This document shows positions 1-6,019 of a stretch of DNA of 9,067 nucleotides, in pieces (the stretch's first letter is position 1; each line of letters begins with the position of its first letter). The notes beneath the pieces are model-generated. The model saw only the letters and a program-made list of their open reading frames with translations, had not been told where the DNA came from and did not search any database. The stretch spans positions 1 through 9,067 of the forward strand of contig JAAHHL010000208.1 of the NCBI GenBank assembly GCA_010672185.1, read 5' to 3'. The DNA is from Caldora sp. SIO3E6 (GTDB lineage Bacteria > Cyanobacteriota > Cyanobacteriia > Cyanobacteriales > Coleofasciculaceae). The position numbers and the translations under genes are program-made.

Positions 1-10
1 TTCTGATCTG

Positions 11-283
11 TTAGCTGTTAGCTGTTAGGTATTAGCTGTTAGGTATTAGCTGTTAGCTGTTAGCTGTTAGCTGTTAGGTATTAGCTGTTAGCTGTTAGCT
101 GTTAGCTGTTAGGTATTAGCTGTTAGGTATTAGCTGTTAGCTGTTAGCTGTTAGCTGTTAGGTATTAGCTGTTAGCTGTTAGCTGTTAGCTGTTAGCTGT
201 TAGCTGTTAGCTGTTAGCTGTTAGCTGTTAGCTGTTAGCTGTTAGCTGTTAGCTGTTAGCTGTTAGCTGTTAGCTGTTAGGTA
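11..283. repeat. 39-unit heptanucleotide tandem array (TTAGCTG/TTAGGTA)
   Basis: Seen directly: 39 contiguous, in-phase 7-bp units, 32 TTAGCTG and 7 TTAGGTA, with no other variants. The variant units begin at 25, 39, 74, 109, 123, 158 and 277, so the 84-bp block 25-108 is repeated exactly at 109-192 (a 12-unit higher-order repeat); a run of 16 pure TTAGCTG units follows (165-276). Because 7 is coprime with 3, every frame meets TAG (plus strand) or TAA (minus strand) once per 21 bp, so the array cannot be coding. It fits the heptanucleotide STRR class known in filamentous cyanobacteria (family knowledge). No spacers, so not CRISPR. The left edge lies 10 bp from the window start. Confidence 0.97.
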
Positions 284-459
284 ATATAAGCTCATCCTAG
301 GAAAGTCAGAAAGTATTTCGTACTCATGCCGCTGGTGCAGTAAGCGATCAGCTATGCTGGTGCTGTAAACAATCGCATTCGTTGTAGAATGCAAGGTGGG
401 TATTGTCAAAAATCTTAACAGCACCAGCAGAGAAATCTATCCCCTGGTAGAGCAAATGT

Positions 460-482
460 TACTCCCTTGGCAATTGGGAGTA
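460..482 (+). other. Stem-loop in receptor-gene leader
   Basis: Perfect 7-bp stem TACTCCC (460-466) / GGGAGTA (476-482) with a 9-nt loop, ending 34 bp before ATG 517. No T-run follows, so it is not a classical intrinsic terminator. It may be a leader structure, or a 3' hairpin of something upstream. Confidence 0.45.
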
Positions 483-491
483 TGCTAAAAG

Positions 492-505
492 AGCTGTAAG
501 CAGCT
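492..505 (+). other. Short stem-loop just before the receptor start codon
   Basis: AGCTG (492-496), loop TAAG, CAGCT (501-505). It lies 11 bp before ATG 517 and covers the first base of the alternative TTG codon at 505. It argues mildly for ATG 517 as the true start and could modulate access to the initiation region. Confidence 0.35.
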
Positions 506-516
506 TGTTTAAAAAT

Positions 517-1995
517 ATGTTTACAAAAATTACTAGTCGCATTTTATTTGCTTATTCAATTCCTTTATTTTTCATGATTGGGTTAGGTGTAGTAGTTTAC
601 TCTACCACAATGAAAGCCTTTAAATTAGAAAAAGAAATAGCTTTAGCAGAGCAAGGTATTCAAGAAATAGATACAGTAACTTATGCGATTGCTAAGATGG
701 TACTAAATACCAAAGCATATATAATTTTTCCTCAAAATCAAAAATACCAAAATTTATATCAGGAAGAATACCAAAATTTCCAAGAAAATGCAACAAAGCT
801 AAAACCACTGATTAATAATCCTGAAGAAAGTCAGCTTGTAGAGGAGATAATTGCAGAAGGGGATAAATGGCATGATGTATCGCAACAAGTCTTTCAGCTA
901 GTAGATGCTGAAGATATCCCTGCTGCTAGCCAGCGAATTCAGTCCCTCGAAATTGAAAAAGTTGATGCCCTACGGGAAGAGATGATTGAAAGACTAGAAG
1001 GTTTGCTCAAAGAAAAACTGCAAACATTTGAAAAATCTCAAATATTTCTGGTGAGATTAGTGGTAATCGGTACAATTTTAGCAGCCATAGCGACTATCAT
1101 CATTGGTCTATTGATTAGTTGGCAGCTGAAAAACCAAATGAATCGAGTGGTAGGGGCAGCAGAGAATTCCAGTATCCAAGTAACCTCATCTTCTACAGAG
1201 ATTGCTGCCTCTGGAAAGCAATTAGAAGCAACCATAACTCAACAGGTATCCTCGACTAAGGAGGTTACCGCAACTTGTCACGAAATTGCTGCTAATGCTG
1301 GAGCCTTAGTTCAGACAATGGAGCGAGTAGCTAATCTCGCTCAAGCTACTGCTAATGCTGCTGGTAATAGTCAACAAGACTTACGGCGTATGGAGAAAAC
1401 TATGCATCAGTTGGCAAGTGCTACGGCATCTATTTCCTCGAAGCTGGGATTAATTAGTGAAAAAGCTAATAATATTAATAGCGTCGTGACTACCATCACT
1501 AAGGTCGCCGATCAAACTAATTTACTCTCCCTGAATGCTGCCATTGAAGCAGAAAAAGCCGGAGAGTATGGAGCAGGTTTTGCTGTTGTTGCTAGAGAAA
1601 TCCGTCGGCTAGCTGATCAGACGGCTGTTGCTACCTTGGAAATTGAGAATATGGTGAAGAATATGCAATCTGCTGTCTCTAGTGGAGTCATGGAGATGGA
1701 CAGCTTTAATAAAGAAGTAGGTCATAGTGTAGAAGATGTCCGGGATATTGGTGAGCAAATTGCCCAGGTGATCGATCAAGTCCAGAGTTTGATACCAGGC
1801 TTTAGCAATGTTAGTCAAAGTATGGAGGAGCAATCTCAAGGTGCGCAACAAATTAGTGAAGCTATGGGACAATTAAGTCAATCTTCACAGCAAACTGCTG
1901 ATGCTTTGTGTGAAACTAATACTGCCCTGGAACAGTTGCACGATGCGGCTCAGGGATTGCAAAAAGAAATATATATTTTTAGAGAGCAGATTTGA
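517..1995 (+). CDS. Methyl-accepting chemoreceptor (WspA-like), membrane-bound, without an evident HAMP domain
   Basis: Inner-membrane chemoreceptor that should dock CheW and the downstream hybrid kinase. From ATG 517 it is 492 aa. TM1 is at about residues 9-28, followed by a helical, charged extracytoplasmic segment (about 32-176) resembling a four-helix-bundle or CHASE3-type sensor, then TM2 (about 177-202). The cytoplasmic part is one long coiled coil rich in Ala/Ser/Gln/Glu. The hairpin tip is well conserved (about 332-358: DQTNLL, LNAAIEAEKAGEYG, GFAVVAREIRRLA). The form EAEKAGEYG followed by DQTAVATLEIE is that of WspA-type receptors (family knowledge). The coil begins almost directly after TM2 and I see no HAMP. 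There is no C-terminal NWETF-type CheR tether; the end is EIYIFREQI. A TTG at 505 would add four residues but overlaps a hairpin. No clear Shine-Dalgarno is visible for either start. The stop codon is followed after 5 bp by a heptamer array. Confidence 0.9.
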   Translation: MFTKITSRILFAYSIPLFFMIGLGVVVYSTTMKAFKLEKEIALAEQGIQEIDTVTYAIAKMVLNTKAYIIFPQNQKYQNLYQEEYQNFQENATKLKPLINNPEESQLVEEIIAEGDKWHDVSQQVFQLVDAEDIPAASQRIQSLEIEKVDALREEMIERLEGLLKEKLQTFEKSQIFLVRLVVIGTILAAIATIIIGLLISWQLKNQMNRVVGAAENSSIQVTSSSTEIAASGKQLEATITQQVSSTKEVTATCHEIAANAGALVQTMERVANLAQATANAAGNSQQDLRRMEKTMHQLASATASISSKLGLISEKANNINSVVTTITKVADQTNLLSLNAAIEAEKAGEYGAGFAVVAREIRRLADQTAVATLEIENMVKNMQSAVSSGVMEMDSFNKEVGHSVEDVRDIGEQIAQVIDQVQSLIPGFSNVSQSMEEQSQGAQQISEAMGQLSQSSQQTADALCETNTALEQLHDAAQGLQKEIYIFREQI

Positions 1996-2000
1996 GGATT

Positions 2001-2056
2001 GGTCATTGGTCATTTGTCATTGGTCATTTGTCGTTTGTCGTTTGTTGTTTGTCAAT
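2001..2056. repeat. Eight-unit degenerate heptamer array (GGTCATT/TGTCGTT type)
   Basis: Eight contiguous in-phase units: GGTCATT x2, TGTCATT, GGTCATT, TGTCGTT x2, TGTTGTT, TGTCAAT. The array starts five bases after the receptor stop (TGA 1993-1995) and fills half of the 114-bp gap before the CheW gene. Its reverse complement (AATGACC, AACAACA) resembles the AACAACC array at 2136-2198, so the two arrays face each other across the junction. The rest of the gap (2057-2109) is AT- and pyrimidine-rich. Confidence 0.85.
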
Positions 2057-2109
2057 TTCCGTACAATTTTACCTTCTTTTTTTCTTATCTATTTAATTAA
2101 ATTTGACTT

Positions 2110-2883
2110 ATGAGTAATATTGAAGAAACCATACTAACAACCAACAACCAACAACCAACAACCAATAACCAACAACCAACAACCAACAACCAACAACTAA
2201 ATGATTGCTGGAACCAGATTGGTGTGACAGGCGATCGCACTTGCGGTGAGCTGGAAAAATTTATCCATTGCCGCAACTGCCCTGTCTACTCGGCTGCTGG
2301 GCGTGGTTTATTAGAAAGAGAAGTACCTTCTGGTTATCTCCAGGAATGGACTGATTTACTAGCTCAAGCAAAAGATTCCTGCTCTTTACGACCCATCGAT
2401 GGTACAACGAACCAGTCTGTAGACCATATATCAGTAGTTATTTTCCGTATTGGAGTAGAATGGTTAGCACTACCGGCCAACTTGTTTAAAGAAGTAACCC
2501 AGCTTCGTACTGTTCACACTTTACCTCACCTCAGTAATGAGGTATTGCTGGGTATAGTCAATATCCGAGGGGAAATTCTTCTGTGTATCTCTTTGGGCAA
2601 GCTCCTTGGGTTGGAAACGACAGCTGATGGAGCTCAGAATATGAGTCCTGTAGTCTACCCACGGATGGTAGTTGTGGAAAAAGAAGGAGCCAAATGGGTT
2701 TTTGCTGTTGATGAAATCTATGGGATCAAACACTTTGAGCCTGAGGAATTACAAGATACACCAGTGGTGATTGCCAAAGCAACAGAAACTTATACCAAAT
2801 CGCTGCTTCACTGGCAAGATAAACAGATTAATTACTTGGATTATGAGTTGTTGTTTTACACCCTAAACCGGAGGATTATGTGA
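2110..2883 (+). CDS. CheW-type coupling protein with Cys-rich N-terminal segment (WspD/WspB-like)
   Basis: 257-aa cytoplasmic coupling protein expected to link the receptor to the CheA-type kinase. After a low-complexity N-terminus (residues 10-29, TTNNQQP heptads encoded by a DNA heptamer array) comes a compact segment with Cys33, Cys45, His53, Cys54 and Cys57 (CWNQIGVTGDRTC, then HCRNCPVYSAAG). From family knowledge this segment is typical of Wsp-type CheW proteins and absent from ordinary CheW; metal binding is only my inference. The CheW domain covers about 102-253 (ISVVIFRIGVEWLALP, LGIVNIRGEILL). ATG 2110 is the only plausible start: no other in-frame ATG precedes the domain, and the ATG at 2201 is out of frame and meets a stop after eight codons. 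No Shine-Dalgarno is evident. The stop overlaps the kinase GTG start (GTGA). It could equally be assigned to WspB. Confidence 0.88.
   Translation: MSNIEETILTTNNQQPTTNNQQPTTNNQQLNDCWNQIGVTGDRTCGELEKFIHCRNCPVYSAAGRGLLEREVPSGYLQEWTDLLAQAKDSCSLRPIDGTTNQSVDHISVVIFRIGVEWLALPANLFKEVTQLRTVHTLPHLSNEVLLGIVNIRGEILLCISLGKLLGLETTADGAQNMSPVVYPRMVVVEKEGAKWVFAVDEIYGIKHFEPEELQDTPVVIAKATETYTKSLLHWQDKQINYLDYELLFYTLNRRIM
2136..2198. repeat. Translated 9 x 7-bp heptamer array in the 5' end of the CheW gene
   Basis: Nine contiguous units: AACAACC seven times, one AATAACC (2164-2170) and a final AACAACT. 63 bp equals 21 codons, so the product shows a seven-residue period (TNNQQPT x2, then TNNQQ). The heptamer has no stop codon in any forward frame. 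Nine units keep the downstream CheW domain in frame; changing the number by one or two would break it. Confidence 0.95.
2870..2874 (+). promoter_or_regulatory. Ribosome binding site of the hybrid kinase gene
   Basis: GGAGG lies within the last codons of the CheW gene, five bases before GTG 2880. It is the clearest Shine-Dalgarno in the window and decides for the GTG start over ATG 2901. With the GTGA overlap (2880-2883) it implies coupled translation of the two genes. Confidence 0.7.
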
Positions 2884-5471
2884 GCAACGGCAATTCTGAT
2901 ATGAGTAATTTCTCTATGCGGGATTTATTCGGCATGGAGGTAGAAACTCAGGCGGCAATCTTAAATGAGAACCTTTTGGCTCTAGAAAACCAACCCCAGT
3001 CCCCTCAAGAATTGGAATCTTTGATGCGTGCTGCTCATTCGATTAAAGGGGCAGCGCGGATTGTGGAAATTGATGCTGCTGTCAAAGTAGCTCACGGCAT
3101 GGAAGACTGTTTTGTTGCGGCTCAGGCTGGAACTATTATTTTAGAAACAAACCAAATTGATCTGTTGTTGAGTGGAGTTGATTTCCTCCTACGTATTAGT
3201 CAAGTACCAGAAACCGATTTCGACAACTGGTTATGGGAACAGGAAGAAGAAATTGAAGCTTTAGTTGTTGCGATCGCGACTATTTTGGAAGTTGAGGGAG
3301 CTGGGGAAGTTGAGGGAGCTGAGGGAGCTGGGGGAGCTGAGGGAGCTGAGGGAGCTGTTAGCGCAGCGGAACGAAGTTCGGGAGCTGAGGGAGCTGAGGG
3401 AGCTGAGGGAGCTGAGGGAGCTGAGGGAGCTGAGGAAGCTGAGGGAGCTGTTAGCGCAGCGGAACGAAGTTCGGGAGCTGTTAGCGCAGCGGAAAGAAGT
3501 TCGGGAGCTGGAATAGTAGAAGCTTCAATTGATGCGGTAGTTGAGTTAGAGGAAGTCTCCAGTAAAGAGCTACCTATTGAAACACAAAAGATAATTCCTT
3601 CTACACAACCAGAACAACCACAGCAATCCCCCTCCCAGGAAATTCAAGAGCCGAAATCGGTTATTCCCACTCAAAAGCTTATTTCTGTTGAGCCGACGCT
3701 TCAAGCTTCTCACAATACTGACCGGGTGGTGCGGGTGAGTGCGGAAAACTTAAATCGCTTAATGGGTTTGGCAGGGGAATCCCTGGTTGAGGCGAATTGG
3801 TTGCAGCCATTTGTTGATTCTTTGCTCAAGCTCAAAAAAACCCAAGGGGAACTAGCAAATATATTAGAAAAACTACAGGAATCTGTAGGCGAATCAACTC
3901 TGAATCAACTGAGCAAGGAACACCTGAGAAACTCCCACAACAAAGCCAATGAATGCCAAGAAATACTAAGCGATCGCCTCATTGCCTTGGAGCTATTTGT
4001 CCGTCGTTCTGCCAACCTTTCAGATCGTCTCTACCGAGAAGTAATTGCCTCTCACATGCGTCCTTTCTCTGATGGAGTCAATCGCTTTCACCGCATGATA
4101 CGGGATTTAGCCAAAGAGTTGGGCAAACAAGCTAAATTGGAAATTATTGGTCCATCTACCCAAGTAGACAGGGATATTTTAGAGAAGTTGGAAGCTCCTC
4201 TAACTCATATTTTACGTAACTCTATAGATCACGGTATCGAGTTTCCCCAAGAACGTCTGGCAGTAGGTAAATCAGCAAGAGGTACAGTAAAACTAGAAGC
4301 ATCCCATCGAGCGGGAATGTTATCAATTACGGTTTCTGATGATGGTAAAGGTATTGATTTGGAGCAATTACGCCATAAAATTGCGCAAAAGCAACTGGTA
4401 ACCTCAGAAATGGCTCATCAGTTAACAGAACATGAACTGATGGAGTTTCTTTTTTTACCAGGCTTTTCTACCGCCAATGCAGTAACGGAAATTTCTGGTC
4501 GTGGTGTTGGCTTAGATATTGCTAAGAGTATGGTAGAGGAAGTGGGAGGTACTCTGCGAGCTATTTCCCAACCAGGAAAAGGCATGAATTTTCACTTCCA
4601 ATTGCCCCTCACTTTGTCGGTAATTCGCACCCTGTTAGTGGAAATATCAGGAGAACCCTATGCTTTTCCCTTGACACGCATTGAACAGATTGTGATGGTG
4701 GAGCAAGCAGAAATTGCTGTTGTTGAAAATCGGCAGTACTTCAAGATCAATGAACACAATATTGGTCTGATAGTTGCTCAACAAGTGTTGGAGTTGCCAG
4801 AATGTATTCCAAATGGCACTCAAAATACTACCTCTGCTTTGCCAGTAGTCATTATCAGCGACCATTTCAACCGTTATGGAGTAGTAGTAGACAGGTTTCT
4901 CGGTGAGCGAGATTTAGTAGTAAGACCATTAGAGCCGCGCCTAGGTAAAATCCCAGATATTAGCGCCGCTGCTCTGATGGAAGATGGTTCTCCTTTGTTG
5001 ATTATCGATGTTGCTGATTTGGTGCGTTCCATTGACAATTTACTCAATGAAGGGCGATTAAGTCAGATTAATCGGGAAACAGATATTACCGTAACCATAA
5101 AGCAGAAAAACATTCTGGTAGTTGATGATTCTATTACCGTGCGGGAAATGGAACGGAAGTTACTAGAAAACCAAGGTTATAAAGTTGAATTAGCGGTGAA
5201 TGGGATGGAGGGTTGGAATGCAGTTCGTACTGGTGACTATGATGTAGTAATCACTGATATAGATATGCCTCGTATGAATGGGATTGAGCTAGTGAGACAG
5301 ATTAAGAGTCATACCCAGTTGCATTCAATTCCTGTAATTATTGTTTCCTATAAAGACCGTGAAGAAGACCGGATTCGAGGTTTAGATGCCGGAGCCGATT
5401 ATTATTTAACTAAAAGCAGTTTCCATGATGACTCTCTGTTGAATGCGGTGATTGATCTGATTGGGGAGTGA
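2880..5471 (+). CDS. CheA-type hybrid histidine kinase with C-terminal receiver (WspE-like)
   Basis: 863-aa cytoplasmic kinase, core of the chemosensory complex. Order seen: Hpt/P1 (about 11-125; His53 in AAHSIKGAAR), a repeat-expanded linker (137-210) and a Pro/Gln-rich stretch in place of P2, a P3-like helical region (about 281-430), HATPase (N box with His443 and Asn447 in HILRNSIDHG; DDGKGID 487-493; GRGVGLD 540-546), CheW-like P5 (about 579-735) and receiver (744-863; Asp749/Asp750, phospho-acceptor Asp793 in TDIDMP, Ser823, Lys845). All catalytic residues look intact. From family knowledge this is the WspE architecture: phosphate passes from His53 to the fused receiver and to separate regulators such as WspR or WspF. 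The GTG start is supported by GGAGG at 2870; an alternative ATG at 2901 would drop seven residues. The DNA of residues 137-210 is a nonamer array with 30-bp cassettes, unlike the rest of the gene. Confidence 0.93.
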   Translation: MSNGNSDMSNFSMRDLFGMEVETQAAILNENLLALENQPQSPQELESLMRAAHSIKGAARIVEIDAAVKVAHGMEDCFVAAQAGTIILETNQIDLLLSGVDFLLRISQVPETDFDNWLWEQEEEIEALVVAIATILEVEGAGEVEGAEGAGGAEGAEGAVSAAERSSGAEGAEGAEGAEGAEGAEEAEGAVSAAERSSGAVSAAERSSGAGIVEASIDAVVELEEVSSKELPIETQKIIPSTQPEQPQQSPSQEIQEPKSVIPTQKLISVEPTLQASHNTDRVVRVSAENLNRLMGLAGESLVEANWLQPFVDSLLKLKKTQGELANILEKLQESVGESTLNQLSKEHLRNSHNKANECQEILSDRLIALELFVRRSANLSDRLYREVIASHMRPFSDGVNRFHRMIRDLAKELGKQAKLEIIGPSTQVDRDILEKLEAPLTHILRNSIDHGIEFPQERLAVGKSARGTVKLEASHRAGMLSITVSDDGKGIDLEQLRHKIAQKQLVTSEMAHQLTEHELMEFLFLPGFSTANAVTEISGRGVGLDIAKSMVEEVGGTLRAISQPGKGMNFHFQLPLTLSVIRTLLVEISGEPYAFPLTRIEQIVMVEQAEIAVVENRQYFKINEHNIGLIVAQQVLELPECIPNGTQNTTSALPVVIISDHFNRYGVVVDRFLGERDLVVRPLEPRLGKIPDISAAALMEDGSPLLIIDVADLVRSIDNLLNEGRLSQINRETDITVTIKQKNILVVDDSITVREMERKLLENQGYKVELAVNGMEGWNAVRTGDYDVVITDIDMPRMNGIELVRQIKSHTQLHSIPVIIVSYKDREEDRIRGLDAGADYYLTKSSFHDDSLLNAVIDLIGE
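3357..3386 (+). repeat. 30-bp cassette, copy 1 of 3 (encodes VSAAERSSGA)
   Basis: GTTAGCGCAGCGGAACGAAG followed by TTCGGGAGCT. It consists of a 21-bp non-nonamer insert plus one variant nonamer (TCGGGAGCT), in frame with the kinase. It contains GAAC-GAA-GTTC, a short hairpin. It interrupts the EGA array between its two seven-unit blocks. Confidence 0.92.
3450..3509 (+). repeat. 30-bp cassette, copies 2 and 3 in direct tandem
   Basis: Copy 2 (3450-3479) is identical to copy 1. Copy 3 (3480-3509) differs by one base, CGA to AGA, which is synonymous (Arg). The product repeats VSAAERSSGA twice. The single silent change fits recent tandem duplication, possibly with selection or chance keeping the frame. 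Confidence 0.92.
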
Positions 5472-5472
5472 T

Positions 5473-5489
5473 ACAGCGTTTCCCGCTGT
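5473..5489 (+). terminator. Hairpin directly after the kinase stop codon
   Basis: ACAGCG (5473-5478), loop TTTCC, CGCTGT (5484-5489), two bases after TGA 5469-5471. No T-run follows, so it is more likely a 3'-end stabilising or attenuating hairpin than a full intrinsic terminator. The first 12 bases, ATACAGCGTTTC (5471-5482), recur exactly at 5739-5750. Confidence 0.4.
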
Positions 5490-5547
5490 CAGTGAAATTT
5501 CCACTTTGATAAATGCTACTTTTGTGGAGACGTGAGAATAGGAAATT

Positions 5548-5623
5548 AATTTTGTGTAGGTACTTATCATCTATAAAGGATTTTTAAGCTTGTCGAGAAT
5601 TAAAAAGTTACTTACACAAAATT
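5548..5623. mobile_element. 76-bp inverted-repeat element (miniature MITE-like or long hairpin)
   Basis: The left arm 5548-5565 starts AATTTTGTGTA and the right arm 5605-5623 ends TACACAAAATT. The arms are inverted complements over about 19 positions with one mismatch and one gap. The 39-bp centre contains AAGCTT and no ORF. I could not identify a flanking target duplication. It may be a tiny non-autonomous element, the joined ends of a deleted IS, or simply a large RNA hairpin. Confidence 0.5.
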
Positions 5624-5738
5624 CATGCATTTAATACTTGCAAATTCACTCGAATATTAGTTGAAATTAGGTATTTTCCAAAATTGTCCTGAAAAATTAC
5701 CACAATTGTACCACAAACTCAACTGATCTGAGTTCGAT

Positions 5739-5750
5739 ATACAGCGTTTC
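5739..5750 (+). repeat. Second copy of ATACAGCGTTTC
   Basis: Exact 12-nt match to 5471-5482 at the kinase stop, 268 bp away. Here it is followed by the palindrome CTCATGAG (5756-5763) and GTATAC, unlike the first copy, which is half of a hairpin. It is probably one of many dispersed copies in the genome (inference). Confidence 0.5.
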
Positions 5751-5899
5751 TAAGACTCATGAGGTATACAGGATTGTTTCACTCTTGCCTAATGCCTGCT
5801 CCCAGAGTATTATCATGGTCACCTATCTCATACTTTAGATAGAAATTTGAAGTTTTTCAGGGGAATGAGAGAACAAGAAGTAATAAGGTACTTTCATTG

Positions 5900-5921
5900 T
5901 AAAAAGCGTTAAGGCTTTTTA
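5900..5921. terminator. Terminator-like stem-loop with A/T tails (possibly bidirectional)
   Basis: TAAAAAGC (5900-5907), loop GTTAAG, GCTTTTTA (5914-5921). The 8-bp stem has an A-run on its 5' side and five T on its 3' side, so it could terminate transcripts in either direction. It lies 429 bp past the kinase stop, so if it ends the operon the 3' UTR is long. The stem is AT-rich with only two G-C pairs. Confidence 0.45.
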
Positions 5922-5932
5922 ATAAAATAAAC

Positions 5933-5961
5933 GCACCTCGGATAATTAATAAGGTGCTTTT
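5933..5961 (+). terminator. Second terminator-like stem-loop
   Basis: GCACCT (5933-5938), 13-nt loop, AGGTGC (5952-5957), then TTTT. The stem is short and the loop large, but the following T-run and the closeness to the 5900-5921 hairpin suggest a tandem terminator. Confidence 0.4.
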
Positions 5962-6019
5962 AAATTGCTGGAATCTCTTCCAATTCTCCCCACTCGCTGG
6001 GGAAACTAATTAAAGCCAA

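Larger units (their letters stand above)
284..516 (+). other. Non-coding leader upstream of the chemoreceptor gene
   Basis: About 230 bp without an ORF between the heptamer array and the receptor start. It holds a degenerate direct repeat with a 25-bp period (331-349 and 356-374, both starting GCTGGTGC) and a 9-bp inverted pair TGCTGGTGC (355-363) / GCACCAGCA (421-429). That pair encloses a small hairpin, GCATTC (375-380) / GAATGC (387-392). Two further stem-loops lie closer to the gene (460-482 and 492-505) and are listed separately. The operon promoter should lie here or within the array, but I see no convincing -35/-10 pair. The nested stems suggest a structured 5' leader. I do not recognise any riboswitch class. 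Confidence 0.5.
3288..3509 (+). repeat. In-frame nonamer array (GAGGGAGCT) expanding the kinase linker
   Basis: Seven nonamers (3294-3356) and seven more (3387-3449), mostly GAGGGAGCT coding Glu-Gly-Ala with a few variants (GEV, GGA, EEA). They are separated and followed by 30-bp cassette units. The +1 frame is also open (3265-3516) and would read as Leu-Arg-Glu repeats; the third frame is interrupted by TGA. Nonamer gain or loss leaves the kinase frame intact, so linker length can drift without knocking out the gene. Confidence 0.93.

Noticed and set aside
11..283. Possible CRISPR array
   Set aside because: The 7-bp units are contiguous, with no spacers and no repeat of 20 bp or more separated by unique sequence.
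505..516. TTG 505 as the receptor start
   Set aside because: It adds only four residues, overlaps the stem 492-505 and has no better ribosome site than ATG 517. It remains possible but less likely.
1609..1872. Minus-strand ORF inside the receptor gene
   Set aside because: Antisense shadow of the conserved signalling domain.
2201..2203. ATG 2201 as an alternative CheW start that would bypass the heptamer array
   Set aside because: It is out of frame with the CheW domain and runs into TGA after eight codons.
3265..3516. Overlapping ORF rich in Leu-Arg-Glu repeats
   Set aside because: It is the +1 frame of the nonamer array in the kinase gene; it is open only because the repeat lacks stops in that frame.
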